Part shown: positions 1 through 8,927 of the stretch, piece by piece | Numbering within the stretch: the first letter of the stretch is position 1 | Layout of the letters: every line of letters begins with the position of its first letter | Assembly (NCBI GenBank): GCA_963702755.1 | Contig: CAVPDZ010000011.1 | Span: 1-64,000, forward strand | Reading direction: 5' to 3' | DNA length: 64,000 bases | Source of the DNA: JAJPKK01 sp963702755 | GTDB taxonomy: Bacteria > Pseudomonadota > Alphaproteobacteria > Rhizobiales > Xanthobacteraceae | Notes under the pieces: generated by a model | The model's input: the letters and a program-made list of their open reading frames with translations, nothing else | Databases searched by the model: none | Told to the model about the DNA's origin: nothing | Program-made: the position numbers and the translations under genes

Positions 1-1930
1 TCGCCCGCCGCACGTCGGGGGGCACGGCTTCGTCGGCCAGCATCGCGAGGGCCTCGTCGAGGCTCTTCACGGTCTGGCCCTGGCTGCCCAGTCGCCGGAT
101 CGAGACGGTGTGGTTCTCGGCCTCCTTGTTGCCGACGACGAGCAGCACCGGGACTTTGGCGAGGGAGTGCTCGCGCACCTTGTAGTTGATCTTCTCGTTG
201 CGCAGGTCGAGGTCGACGCGCAGGCCGGCGTGGCGGGCCTTGGCGGCGACTTCGCTTGCGAAGCTGTCGGCGTCGGAGGTGATGGTCGCGACCACCGCCT
301 GGGTCGGCGCGAGCCAGAGCGGGAAGTGGCCGGCATAGTGCTCGATCACGATGCCGATGAAGCGTTCCAGCGAGCCGAACATCGCCCGGTGCAGCATCAC
401 CGGGGTCACCTTGTTGGAATGCTCGTCGATGTAGAACGCGCCGAGCCGGCCCGGCAGGTTGAGGTCGACCTGCACGGTGCCGCACTGCCAGTCGCGGCCG
501 ATGGCGTCGCGCAGCACGTATTCGAGCTTCGGGCCGTAGAACGCACCCTCGCCCTTGTTGAGCGTCCACGGCCGGCCGGAGGCCTTGAGCGCCGCCATCA
601 GCGCGGCTTCCGCCTTGTCCCACACGGCGTCGTCGCCGATGCGCTTGTCGGGCCGGTCGGAGAACTTGATGCTCACGTCGGAGAAGCCGAAGTCCTCGTA
701 GATCGACAGGATCATGTCGTTGACCTTGAGGACCTCGTCGGCGATCTGCTGCTCGGTGATGAAGATATGCGCGTCGTCCTGGGTGAAGGCGCGCACGCGC
801 ATCAGCCCATGCAGCGCGCCCGACGGCTCGAAGCGATGCACCTTGCCGAACTCGGCGATCTTCAGCGGCAGGTCGCGATAGGACTTGAGGCCATTCTTGA
901 AGATCTGCACGTGGCCCGGGCAGTTCATCGGCTTGACGGCGTAGATGCGCTCATCGTCGCCGTGCTGCTGGGTGAGGAAGATCAGGTCGCCGTAGGTCTG
1001 CATGTGGCCGGTGGTGACCCATAGCTCCTTGTCCATGAGCTGCGGCGAGTTCACCTCGACATAGCCCGCGGTGTGCTGGCGGCGGCGGATGTAGCGCTCG
1101 AGCTCCTGGAACAGCGTCCAGCCCTTGGGATGCCAGAACACCGAGCCCGGCGCCTCTTCCTGGAAATGGAAGAGGTCCATCTCGCGGCCGAGGCGGCGGT
1201 GATCGCGCTTCTCGGCTTCCTCGAGCTGCTTCAAGTAGGCGTCGAGGTCCTCCTGCTTGGCGAACGCGGTGCCGTAGATGCGGGTCAGCATCGGGTTCCT
1301 GGAATCGCCGCGCCAATACGCGCCCGCGACCTTCATCAGCTTGAAGGCGTTGCCGATCTTGCCGGTCGAGGTCATGTGCGGACCGCGGCAGAGGTCGAAC
1401 CAGTCGCCCTGCTTGTAGATCTTGATCTGCTGGTCCTCGGGGATCGCGTCGACGAGTTCGACCTTGAACAGCTCGCCCTTGTCGCGGAACACGTCCTTGG
1501 TTTTGTCGCGCGACCACACCTCCTTGGTGAAGGGCTTGTCGCGCGCGATGATCTCGCGCATGCGCTTTTCGATCGCCTCGAAATCTTCCGGCGTGAAAGG
1601 TTGGTTGCGGAAGAAGTCGTAATAGAAGCCGTTCTCGATGACCGGGCCGATGGTGACCTGGGTGCCCGGCCATAACGACTGCACGGCTTCGGCGAGAACG
1701 TGCGCGGCATCGTGACGGATCAGTTCGAGCGCGCGCGGATCGTCGCGGCCGATGAACTCGATCTTCGCGTCGTGGTCGATCGGATCGGCAAGATCGGCAA
1801 CCTCGCCGTCGAGCGCCATCGCGACCGTGCGCTTGGCAAGCGAGGGCGAGATGCCCTTCGCGACGTCGAGGCCGGTGGTATGTGGCGGATAGTCCCGACG
1901 CGCGCCGTCGGGAAAGGTCAGCGCGACCAT
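1..1930 (-). CDS. thrS: Threonyl-tRNA synthetase (C-terminus cut by window edge)
   Basis: Class II aminoacyl-tRNA synthetase that charges tRNA-Thr in the cytoplasm. The frame runs leftward without a stop for 643 codons from the ATG at 1930 and leaves the window, so only the last few residues are missing (the family is about 640-660 aa). The N-terminus is a TGS domain (GARRDYPPHTTGLDVAKG). It is followed by the second additional/editing domain and the class II catalytic core with the motif KPMNCPGH near residue 335. The far C-terminus (HSLAKVPVLLVVGNKEAENH) is the anticodon-binding domain. No frame break was found in the points checked. The start is preceded by a GGAGACGATC-type stretch. Identity is certain from the motif set; the exact C-terminal end cannot be seen. 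Confidence 0.97.
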   Translation of the reverse strand, partial: MVALTFPDGARRDYPPHTTGLDVAKGISPSLAKRTVAMALDGEVADLADPIDHDAKIEFIGRDDPRALELIRHDAAHVLAEAVQSLWPGTQVTIGPVIENGFYYDFFRNQPFTPEDFEAIEKRMREIIARDKPFTKEVWSRDKTKDVFRDKGELFKVELVDAIPEDQQIKIYKQGDWFDLCRGPHMTSTGKIGNAFKLMKVAGAYWRGDSRNPMLTRIYGTAFAKQEDLDAYLKQLEEAEKRDHRRLGREMDLFHFQEEAPGSVFWHPKGWTLFQELERYIRRRQHTAGYVEVNSPQLMDKELWVTTGHMQTYGDLIFLTQQHGDDERIYAVKPMNCPGHVQIFKNGLKSYRDLPLKIAEFGKVHRFEPSGALHGLMRVRAFTQDDAHIFITEQQIADEVLKVNDMILSIYEDFGFSDVSIKFSDRPDKRIGDDAVWDKAEAALMAALKASGRPWTLNKGEGAFYGPKLEYVLRDAIGRDWQCGTVQVDLNLPGRLGAFYIDEHSNKVTPVMLHRAMFGSLERFIGIVIEHYAGHFPLWLAPTQAVVATITSDADSFASEVAAKARHAGLRVDLDLRNEKINYKVREHSLAKVPVLLVVGNKEAENHTVSIRRLGSQGQTVKSLDEALAMLADEAVPPDVRRA

Positions 1931-2030
1931 GATCGTCTCCTTTGGCTCACTCGCTGCCTACGATTGCAGGTAAGCGGATCAGGGAGGGCGGTTTAGCGGA
2001 AACGCCGCGGAAAGGGAACGGGTAGCCTTC

Positions 2031-2075
2031 GTAGCCCGGATGGAGCGGCCGCTTTTGCGGCCGCGCAATCCGGGG
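2031..2075. repeat. Dispersed palindromic repeat, family A (GTAGCCCGGAT type)
   Basis: Begins GTAGCCCGGATGGAGC and ends CAATCCGGGGG, with an internal perfect palindrome GCGGCCGC/GCGGCCGC around TTTT. The same opening recurs at 35370, 36894 and 45120. It lies between thrS and the convergently oriented PRC-barrel gene region, outside coding sequence. This copy is the shortest and most divergent of the family here. Confidence 0.75.
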
Positions 2076-2102
2076 GCGGCGCGATCCCGCAAATTCAAGC
2101 TG

Positions 2103-2210
2103 GTCATTCCGGGGGCCGAGCAAAGCGAGGCAGCCCGGAATCTATACTCCGCAGTCCGTGGTCATGGATTTCGGGTTCGCCTCCGCTTCGCTGCGGCGCC
2201 CCGGAATGAC
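2103..2210. repeat. Dispersed palindromic repeat, family B (GTCATTCCGGGG type)
   Basis: A unit of about 108 bp that starts GTCATTCCGGGGG and ends CCCCGGAATGAC, so its ends are inverted repeats. It has two internal GC-rich half-palindromes around GCGAGGCAGCCCGGAAT. A second copy lies at 40501-40607. The two are nearly identical when one is reverse-complemented, apart from about 17 bp in the centre, so they sit in opposite orientation. Neither encodes a protein. It looks like a small non-autonomous REP/MITE-like element. Confidence 0.8.
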
Positions 2211-2231
2211 GGCGTACAGCCGGACACCCGC

Positions 2232-2804
2232 CTACGGCGGGGCGCCGGGGCCGGCGGGGGTGTTGAGCGGGCCGGCCGGTCCGAAGGGCGTCTCGCTCTT
2301 GAAGAAGGTCGGGCGCGCGTACTGGAAGGCCGGGGCCTTCTGAAGCTGCGCTTTCGTCACGTTCACGATGGCGCGCTCGGGATAGCCAAGACTTGCGTCG
2401 GTCTGCTGCCGCGTGTCGGGGCGCTTGGGGATGACGCCGATGGGCGGCTTCTGGGGTGCATTATAGGTCTGCCGCGTCGAGTCCTCGTGCGCGATCCATT
2501 TTACCGCATCGAACGCGACGCCGACGTGTTTGCGGCCAAGCCCGAGAAATCCGCCGACATCGATCACCACAATCTTCGCCATGCCCTTGCGATCGATCAG
2601 GACTTCGCTGACGGCGCCGATCTTCTCGCCCTGGGCGTGGAATACCGCAACACCGATCAGCTTGGAGGCGCGCCATTGATCGTCCGCTTGTTCGCCGATG
2701 ATCGAAGCTGCCGCATCCATCTCCTGCGCGGTCGCGACGGCCTGCGGGAGCGCGACAACCGACAAGCCTGCGAACAGCACGTATGTCGCCCGGTTGCGTG
2801 GCAT
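2232..2804 (-). CDS. Exported PRC-barrel domain protein
   Basis: 190 aa. Residues 1-27 form a signal peptide (hydrophobic core LFAGLSVVALPQAVATAQ, likely cleavage after VATA). Residues 43-110 match the PRC-barrel fold (ASKLIGVAVFHAQGEKIGAV, then DRKGMAKIVVIDVGG and an HVGVAFDAVKW strand). The tail is Pro-rich and ends PAGPGAPP. PRC-barrel proteins in this order are usually small periplasmic or envelope proteins of unknown role. The family fold mediates binding in other contexts, but no partner can be inferred here. The start has a GAGGTGAG ribosome site seven bases upstream. It is monocistronic as far as can be seen, followed by a repeat element. Confidence 0.85.
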   Translation of the reverse strand: MPRNRATYVLFAGLSVVALPQAVATAQEMDAAASIIGEQADDQWRASKLIGVAVFHAQGEKIGAVSEVLIDRKGMAKIVVIDVGGFLGLGRKHVGVAFDAVKWIAHEDSTRQTYNAPQKPPIGVIPKRPDTRQQTDASLGYPERAIVNVTKAQLQKAPAFQYARPTFFKSETPFGPAGPLNTPAGPGAPP

Positions 2805-2838
2805 GACTCACCTCATCAATGTCGTCATCTTAACGTCA

Positions 2839-2882
2839 CGGCGGTATCTGCCGCATTTAATCATCGCGGCGGTATTTGCCGC
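2839..2882. promoter_or_regulatory. Candidate operator: two copies of CGGCGGTATYTGCCGC
   Basis: CGGCGGTATCTGCCGC (2839-2854) and CGGCGGTATTTGCCGC (2867-2882) differ by one base and are spaced 28 bp start to start. Each has short GCGG/CCGC inverted arms. They lie 35-80 bp upstream of the PRC-barrel start, where a leftward promoter would be. A regulator-binding role is inference; no regulator is known. Confidence 0.35.
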
Positions 2883-3426
2883 GTGACGCGTATCGGCTTT
2901 TTTGCAATCGGCGCGGCAAAGCTTTGCAGCTTGCGCGCAGCGGACCACACAACGTCCCGCGTCGTTGCAACATGGGCGCGCGCTCATGGTGCGCAAGCAC
3001 CGAAGCGGCACAAAAAAATGAATACGGCGGAAATCGATTGTCGATTTCGACAAAAGATCACATTGCGGTCAAACTGTCGCACCGTCGGAAAGCGCACCTA
3101 TCGCTCATAAGCGCACCAGCCATTGAGAAGTGCGCCGATGAAGCGGCGGGGCGGGCAATTCGCTACGAGTACCGGCGGTTTGCGATGCCCCGAAGGCACG
3201 GGGACAATCATGGCTGACTGCCTGCGGCGGCCACGCTGGCTGCTCGAGTGTTCATGCGTCCTGTCGGCGGCGTTGGTCGCCGCAGTCACGCCAATGCTCC
3301 CCGATCATCACCATCGCTCTCGTCATCAGTGTTGCGGCCTCGATGTCGGCGACGACGTCGTGAAGATGACCAGCGGCGGTCACCTGCGGAAATGTGCGTG
3401 CGTAGCGTAACGAGGAGGCAATTAAA
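2883..3426. other. Intergenic region without a recognisable gene
   Basis: Divergent spacer between the PRC-barrel gene (leftward) and the Sel1-like membrane protein (rightward). Short open frames are present on both strands, but their compositions (Arg/His/Cys-rich) look like frame shadows of GC-rich DNA and none has a good ribosome site. The last bases hold the GAGGAGG ribosome site of the gene starting at 3427. Confidence 0.6.
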
Positions 3427-4440
3427 ATGAGTGGGCCGATCAACGAACGGCTTGCCCCGGGGGCTTTGGAATATGCGCCGAGGTGGGCGCGGGGGGAGGC
3501 GGGCGAGCGCGCCATGGCGACCAATTCCGAGGCTGCGCCGCCCGCCGCGGTCCCCTACCCTTTTGACGATGATGAGGACGACGACTATCAGCCGATCAAT
3601 CCTGACCCGCCGTGGAAGGGCCGCCGGCGAGCCGACATCTTCGAAGGCGACGTTGCGATCGTGGAACTGCGCAACAGTCTCGCACTCGCACCGGATATCG
3701 TTCCCGCGCCGCCGGTGCGGCCGGAGCGCATGCCGCTGTCGCCGATCATCGCGCGGCTCGGTGTCGTCGGCGCACTCGCAGTCGCAGGCACATATGGAAT
3801 CGTCTGGCTCACCGCACATACCAGCGCCTCGCCGGTGCGACCGGCGGCGCCCGCAGCAAACATGCAAGCGCCCGTAAGCGATGCGGGCGGCACGACCTTC
3901 GCAGTGAAAGGTGACCGCGCTCCGCTCGCGCATGCGCCCTGGCCGGTCGCCGCGGACCCCCGCGATCTCACCACGGGAACGAGCGCGGTGCGCAGCGCCT
4001 CACGCGAAGCGCCGGCGTACGCGGTCGCGGCAATGCCGGCGGTGTCGGCGCCTCCGGCAGCAACCGCCGCGAACGTCGCCGCTCCTGCTGTTGCCTCTCC
4101 TCGTGTCGCGGCATCCGCGCCCGCGCGCGCCTCCGCGACCGGCGCGGTTCCGGATCGCGCAGAGATCGCGGCATTGCTCGGGCGCAGTCGCGCCTATCTT
4201 GCCGAAGGCGACGTCGCGGCCGCACGTCTCATCCTGCGGCGCGCGGTGGAAGGCGGCGACTCCGAAGCGATGCTCGCGCTCGGCAGCACCTACGATCCGC
4301 TGGTGCTGCAGCGCCTCGGCGTCATCAGTTTCGCCGGCGATCCGGCGCAGGCGCGCGAATGGTACCGTCGCGCGGCGGAACTCGGTTCGACCGATGCACC
4401 GGTGCGTATCGATCAGCTGGCGCAGGTCGATCGACAGTAG
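3427..4440 (+). CDS. Single-pass membrane protein with C-terminal Sel1/TPR-like helices
   Basis: 337 aa, not assignable to a named family. Residues 1-70 are hydrophilic with an acidic run (DDDEDDDYQ). A transmembrane helix lies near residues 104-127 (IIARLGVVGALAVAGTYGIVW). A long Ala/Pro-rich linker covers about residues 135-245. The last 85 residues form paired helices (ALLGRSRAYLAEGDVAAARL, then ARLGSTDAP-like Sel1 motifs). The layout (cytoplasmic N-terminus, one helix, periplasmic Sel1-like tail) is a small version of the PodJ-like protein at 12844. The start is chosen for its strong GAGGAGG site nine bases upstream. A later ATG at 3514 is possible. Confidence 0.75.
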   Translation: MSGPINERLAPGALEYAPRWARGEAGERAMATNSEAAPPAAVPYPFDDDEDDDYQPINPDPPWKGRRRADIFEGDVAIVELRNSLALAPDIVPAPPVRPERMPLSPIIARLGVVGALAVAGTYGIVWLTAHTSASPVRPAAPAANMQAPVSDAGGTTFAVKGDRAPLAHAPWPVAADPRDLTTGTSAVRSASREAPAYAVAAMPAVSAPPAATAANVAAPAVASPRVAASAPARASATGAVPDRAEIAALLGRSRAYLAEGDVAAARLILRRAVEGGDSEAMLALGSTYDPLVLQRLGVISFAGDPAQAREWYRRAAELGSTDAPVRIDQLAQVDRQ

Positions 4441-4445
4441 GGGAT

Positions 4446-4797
4446 CTATTGCGGCTCGGCATTCGTGCCGCGCCAACGGCCATAGCGCCACGGCAAATAC
4501 CAACATGCGCCCGGCGGCGGCTTGGTCGGCACGAAGTCGAGACCGGAGGTTCCGAACGGGTGACAGCGCAAGCAGGCGCGCGAGCGTCATCCAGCCTCCG
4601 GCCCACAGACCGTAGCGCGCCAAGGCTTCATCGGCATATTGCGAGCAGGTCGGCAAATGACGGCAATCGGAACCAAGGAACGGCGAGACGGTGAGTCGAT
4701 AGGCGCCCACAAGCATGCGGGCGAGCGCGCGTGGAACTCGCACTAAGATTCTAATGACGCCGGAATTCCTGATGTTACTTGAGGTTGCGCAATTCAT
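4446..4797 (-). CDS. yidD: Membrane protein insertion efficiency factor YidD (one-base frame break)
   Basis: YidD proteins are small membrane-associated factors that help YidC-dependent insertion. The N-terminal frame gives the family signature (RLTVSPFLGSDCRHLPTCS, then YADEALARYGLWAGGWM). The conserved end RCHPFGTSGLDFVP is read in another frame. Around 4565-4572 the sequence CTTGCGCTG has one base more than the CTTCGCTG needed for LLRCHPFG. Removing one base restores 116 codons plus stop at 4446-4448. The first ATG at 4797 is used; the first about 20 residues are not conserved, so a later start is possible. It could be a true pseudogene or a sequencing insertion. Confidence 0.85.
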
Positions 4798-4959
4798 TGA
4801 AGTTTCGACGACTGTGAGAATTCGACGCTGCGGTGCAACAACACGCTAGCAATTCGTATCGTTGTCGCGTAAAAATGTTTGCGGAAGCGTGGAACCTTTT
4901 CCAAACTTCCGTCTGGGGGAAGGAAATCGTGCGGAATACCGCACGCGGGCGGGGAAAGC

Positions 4960-6339
4960 ATGCGGCGCAAAGTCAACATAGGACCCTCCGTGGGAACAAT
5001 GTCGGTTGCCGGTTTCATTCGCAGATGTATGCACACCACGGTGTTAGGGGGAGCGGTTCTCGGGGCAGTCGCAGGGTTTGGTTTTTTGGTCGGCGGCATT
5101 GCGGGCACGACCACAACGCCGACATCCGCGGCCGGATCGACGACGCCGCACATGCGGTTTGCGTCCGTCACCGAAGGCCCGGCCGACGTTTGCGTTGACC
5201 GCTGCCGGCAGTTGATCGTTGCCTCTGGCATGATCACCGCCGACACGCCGCGTCAGTTCGCGACGTTCGTCAACGAGAATTCTTTGCAGAACACGCAGGC
5301 TGCCGTCGTGCTTGAGTTAGACGGCGGTTCGGTGCTCGGCGCGCTCGACTTCGGTCGCGCGATCCGGCGCTTCGGCTTCGGCACGACCGTCGGCCGCGTG
5401 GTCGAGCGCCGCGCCAAGTCGGGCGCGGCGTATGGCGAGGTGAACACCCACGCCGACTGCCAGTCGATGTGCACGTTCGTGCTGCTCGGCGGCGTCGAAC
5501 GCGACGTGCCGCGCGACGCGCGCGTGCTCGTCCATCAGATCTGGCTCGGCGACCGCCGCGATGACGCGGTCGCCGCGAGCTACACCGCCGAAGACCTGGA
5601 AGTGGTCCAGCGCGACATCGGCAGCATCATGCAGTACACGGTGGAGATGGGCGGCGACATCGAACTCGTCGCGCTGTCGCTCAAGGTGCCGCCGTGGGAG
5701 CCGATGCGCGCGCTCAGCCGCGACGAGCTGCGCCGCACGCGCCTCGTTCACGCCGGCGAGACCGCGGAGTTGACGATCGTCAAGACCGCGGCCGGCCCCG
5801 CCTCGGGCGAGGACAGCCAGTTCGCCGACATCAATGGCCGCGGCTGGGTCACGATCACCCAGAGCGGCCAGCTCGCCATCGCCCGCACCCATCCGCTGAC
5901 CTTCGAGGGCGAGCGGCTCGGCAGCTTCGACATCTATATCGCCTGCGGCAGCGCCGCCGACACCTACGCCCTGACCTACCGCGAAATCCGCTCGGGCTCC
6001 TCCGAGCGCGGCCTGCCGCGCGCCCTCACCCAGGTCGCGCTGACGATGGACGATCAGGTGCAGTCGCTGAAGATCGGCTCGTCCGAGCGCAAGGCCCGAC
6101 GCGGCGAGATCGAGTCGATCGCGCGCGCCGTGCTGCCGGCGCGCCTCGTGCGGACGCTCGCCGGCGATAATCCGGCGTCGTTCACCTTGGAGACCGAGAG
6201 CAGCGGCAATCCGCGCACCGTCACCCGCGTCGGCAATGCCGGCTTCGGACGGAGCTTCAAGGAACTCGACCGGTCGTGCCGCGAAGCACGCCGCGCCGAC
6301 ATGCGCGATACCCGCGCGCAGATCGTCACGCGACCGTAG
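4960..6339 (+). CDS. Membrane-anchored periplasmic ClpP/crotonase-fold-like protein
   Basis: 459 aa. An N-terminal membrane helix lies near residues 27-48 (VLGGAVLGAVAGFGFLVGG). Residues 75-220 resemble the predicted periplasmic ClpP-like family (COG3904 type): VLELDGGSVLGALDFGRAIR is the beta-alpha unit, and DCQSMCTFVLLGGVERDVP is the segment that in ClpP-fold proteins carries the nucleophile region, followed by ARVLVHQIW. The remaining 230 residues are unassigned. Cysteines flank the SM pair, so a disulphide is possible. The start at 4960 is preferred (GGGGAAAGC just upstream) over a TTG at 4879. A proteolytic activity is not established. Confidence 0.7.
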   Translation: MRRKVNIGPSVGTMSVAGFIRRCMHTTVLGGAVLGAVAGFGFLVGGIAGTTTTPTSAAGSTTPHMRFASVTEGPADVCVDRCRQLIVASGMITADTPRQFATFVNENSLQNTQAAVVLELDGGSVLGALDFGRAIRRFGFGTTVGRVVERRAKSGAAYGEVNTHADCQSMCTFVLLGGVERDVPRDARVLVHQIWLGDRRDDAVAASYTAEDLEVVQRDIGSIMQYTVEMGGDIELVALSLKVPPWEPMRALSRDELRRTRLVHAGETAELTIVKTAAGPASGEDSQFADINGRGWVTITQSGQLAIARTHPLTFEGERLGSFDIYIACGSAADTYALTYREIRSGSSERGLPRALTQVALTMDDQVQSLKIGSSERKARRGEIESIARAVLPARLVRTLAGDNPASFTLETESSGNPRTVTRVGNAGFGRSFKELDRSCREARRADMRDTRAQIVTRP

Positions 6340-6377
6340 CCCCGATAATTTTCACGACGTTTGGATTTGCCTGACTC

Positions 6378-6521
6378 GTAGGGTGGGCAAAGGCGCCGCG
6401 CACTGCGCGTGTTGAGGGGCACGGAGTTGCGCGCCGTGCCCACCGGCGGCGCCAATGGTGGGCACGGCGGAACGACGTCATCGCACAAGCGCGATGCCGT
6501 GGCCGCCTTTGCCCACCCTAC
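6378..6521. repeat. Dispersed repeat, family C, with long terminal inverted repeats
   Basis: A 144-bp element starting GTAGGGTGGGCAAAGGCG and ending GCCTTTGCCCACCCTAC, so the ends are near-perfect inverted repeats of about 17 bp. Inside are further copies of GTGCCCACC/GGTGGGCAC. It occupies almost the whole gap between the rightward gene ending at 6339 and the leftward fadJ ending at 6542, and could also act as a bidirectional terminator. Confidence 0.75.
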
Positions 6522-6541
6522 GGTCCTTCGATTTGGTGCGG

Positions 6542-8755
6542 TTACGCCGCCTTGTCGCGACGTTGCGGGGCGAAGCGGCCGTAGAACGTCTCGTTCTTGG
6601 CCGCCATGTCGAGGAGAAGCTTCGAGGGCGTAAAGCGCGGGCCGTGCTTGGCGGCGAGCTTTTCGCACAGCGCGACGAAGCGCTTAGTGCCCATCATGTC
6701 GATCATCGACAAGGTGCCGCCGGTGAACGGCGCAAATCCGAAGCCGAGGATCGAGCCGACGTCGGCCTCGCGCACGTCGGTGAGCACGTTTTCTTCAAAG
6801 CAGCGCGCGGTTTCGAGCGCCTGGATGCCGAGCAAACGGTCCTTCAATTCCTGGATGTCGATGGTGTCGGGATCGAGCTTCGTCGACTGAAGGTCGGCGA
6901 GGCCGGGCCACAGCCGCTTCTCGCCTTTTTCCGGATAGTCGTAGAAGCCCTTGCGGTTCTTGCGACCGTAGCGGCCGCGCTTCTCGACCATCTCGGCGAG
7001 CAGCGCCTTCTGGCTGGCATCGATTGCCGCCGCGCCAAGGTCGGCCTCGGTCGCCTTGACGATCTTCCAGGCGAGGTCGACCGCGACCTCGTCGTTGAGC
7101 GACAGCGGTCCGACCGGCATGCCGGCCATGCGGCCGACGTTCTCGATCATCGCCGGCGGCACGCCTTCGGCGATCATGAGGTGGCCTTCGCGCAGGTAGG
7201 TGCCGACCACGCGCGACGTGTAGAAGCCGCGCGAATCGTTCACGACAATCGGCGTCTTGCGGATGGCACGCACGTAATCGAGCGCGGTGGCGAGCGCGGC
7301 CTCGCCGGTCGCCTTGCCGAGGATGATCTCGACCAGCATCATCCGCTCGACCGGCGAGAAGAAGTGGATGCCGATGAACCGCGACGGATCCTTGAATTCC
7401 GTCGCGAGCGAGGTGATCGGCAATGTCGAGGTGTTGGAGCCGAAGATGATGTTCGGTCCCATGGCCGCCTGGGCCTTGGCGAAGGCCTCGGCCTTCACCT
7501 TGCGGTCCTCGAACACCGCCTCGACGACAAGATCGCAATCCTTGAGCGCGCTGTAATCGGCGGTCGCGGTGATGCGTGCCATCAGCGCATCGCGATCGGC
7601 GGCGGTGGCGCGCCCGCGGTTGATGAGGCCCGCCATCAATTGCGCCGCGTGCGCCTTGCCTTTGTCGGCGGACTCCTGATCGCGGTCGATCAGCACCACG
7701 TCGATGCCGGCCTGCGCCGTGACGTAGCCGATCCCCGCGCCCATGAAGCCTGCGCCGATGATGCCGACGCGCTTGAAGGACGTCGGCGGCACACCCGCGG
7801 GGCGCCGCGCGCCCTTGTTGAGGTCCTGCATCGACACGAACAGCGTCCGCATCATCGCTGCCGCCTCGGGCGAGCGCAGGATTTTCGCAAACCACCGCGA
7901 CTCGACCCGCAGCGCGAGATCGATCGGCAACAACAGCCCCTCATAGACGACCTGCAGGATCGCGCGCGCTGCCGGATAGTTGTCGTAAGTCTCGCGGCGA
8001 TAGATCGCGTTGGCGGCCGGAAACGTCATCATGCCCGCCTTGGAATAGACCGGCCCGCCCGGCAGCTTGAAGCCGTCGACGTCCCAGGGATTCTTGGCCT
8101 TGCCGCCAGCCTTGATCCAATCTTTTGCCGCCTTGATGAGTTCGTCCGGCGGCACCACCGCGTCGATGAGCTTCATCGCCTTGGCGCGCTCGATACGCAG
8201 CTGATCGCCTTTCAAGAGAAATTGCAGCGCGTCCGCCGGCTGCAGCATGCGCGAGATGCGTGTCGTGCCGCCGGCCCCGGGAAACAGTCCGACCTTGATC
8301 TCCGGCAGGCCGAGCCTGGTCTTCGGATTCTGCGCCGCCACGCGATAGTGGCAGGCAAGGCAGAGTTCGAACCCGCCGCCGACCGCGGTGCCGTTGATGG
8401 CGGCGACCCACGGCTTGCCGCAGGTCTCGATCCGCCGATAGAGCAGCGAGAGCTTCCGGCTTTCCTCGAACAAGCGTTCCGCCGCCTTCTCCTCGCCGTG
8501 CTCGCGTGCGAATGCGCCGAATGTGCGGGAGAGCGACTCGAGCAGCGACAGGTCCGCGCCGGCGCAGAACGCGTCCTTGGCCGATGTAATGACGACGCCT
8601 TTCACCGCAGCATCGCCCGCCAGCCGTTCGACGAGGGCCGCCAATTCCTCGATGCCCTCGCGCGTGATCACGTTCATCGAGCGATCCGGCACGTCCCAGG
8701 AGACGAGCGCGATGCCGTCGCCGTCGATATCGAGCTTGAAGTTTGAGGTGGTCAT
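6542..8755 (-). CDS. fadJ: FadJ-like enoyl-CoA hydratase / 3-hydroxyacyl-CoA dehydrogenase
   Basis: 737 aa bifunctional beta-oxidation enzyme. Residues 1-200 are the crotonase domain (FCAGADL oxyanion segment, GTAVGGGFELCLACHY, FPGAGGTTRI). The NAD-binding Rossmann motif GIIGAGFMGAGIGYV lies near residue 325. The dehydrogenase segment with the catalytic His is GIHFFSPVERMML. The C-terminal 3HCDH domains include GFYTSRVV and ADVGSILGFGFAPFTGG. The length equals the usual multifunctional alpha subunit. The start at 8755 has GGAGGAG eight bases upstream; longer upstream frames are non-conserved. It is the last gene of a leftward cluster with the thiolase and acyl-CoA dehydrogenase, giving three of the steps of the cycle. 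Confidence 0.95.
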   Translation of the reverse strand: MTTSNFKLDIDGDGIALVSWDVPDRSMNVITREGIEELAALVERLAGDAAVKGVVITSAKDAFCAGADLSLLESLSRTFGAFAREHGEEKAAERLFEESRKLSLLYRRIETCGKPWVAAINGTAVGGGFELCLACHYRVAAQNPKTRLGLPEIKVGLFPGAGGTTRISRMLQPADALQFLLKGDQLRIERAKAMKLIDAVVPPDELIKAAKDWIKAGGKAKNPWDVDGFKLPGGPVYSKAGMMTFPAANAIYRRETYDNYPAARAILQVVYEGLLLPIDLALRVESRWFAKILRSPEAAAMMRTLFVSMQDLNKGARRPAGVPPTSFKRVGIIGAGFMGAGIGYVTAQAGIDVVLIDRDQESADKGKAHAAQLMAGLINRGRATAADRDALMARITATADYSALKDCDLVVEAVFEDRKVKAEAFAKAQAAMGPNIIFGSNTSTLPITSLATEFKDPSRFIGIHFFSPVERMMLVEIILGKATGEAALATALDYVRAIRKTPIVVNDSRGFYTSRVVGTYLREGHLMIAEGVPPAMIENVGRMAGMPVGPLSLNDEVAVDLAWKIVKATEADLGAAAIDASQKALLAEMVEKRGRYGRKNRKGFYDYPEKGEKRLWPGLADLQSTKLDPDTIDIQELKDRLLGIQALETARCFEENVLTDVREADVGSILGFGFAPFTGGTLSMIDMMGTKRFVALCEKLAAKHGPRFTPSKLLLDMAAKNETFYGRFAPQRRDKAA

Positions 8756-8927
8756 CGTGGGCTCCTCCAATGACCTCGCCCTCAGCCTCGCGAAGGCGAG
8801 ATCCAGTGGCCCCGGAGCGTCGCGACGAGGCGGATGCGTGTGTCCACATCGTCGGCCAGTGGTTACTGGATGCCCGGGCAAGCGCGGGCGATGACGCGAA
8901 GGGGAGTATGGTGCGTTGCGAAACACC

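Noticed and set aside
6455..8746. 763-codon rightward frame opposite fadJ
   Set aside because: Mirror of the fadJ codons, rich in Arg/His/Asp/Val as expected for the antisense of a GC-rich gene.
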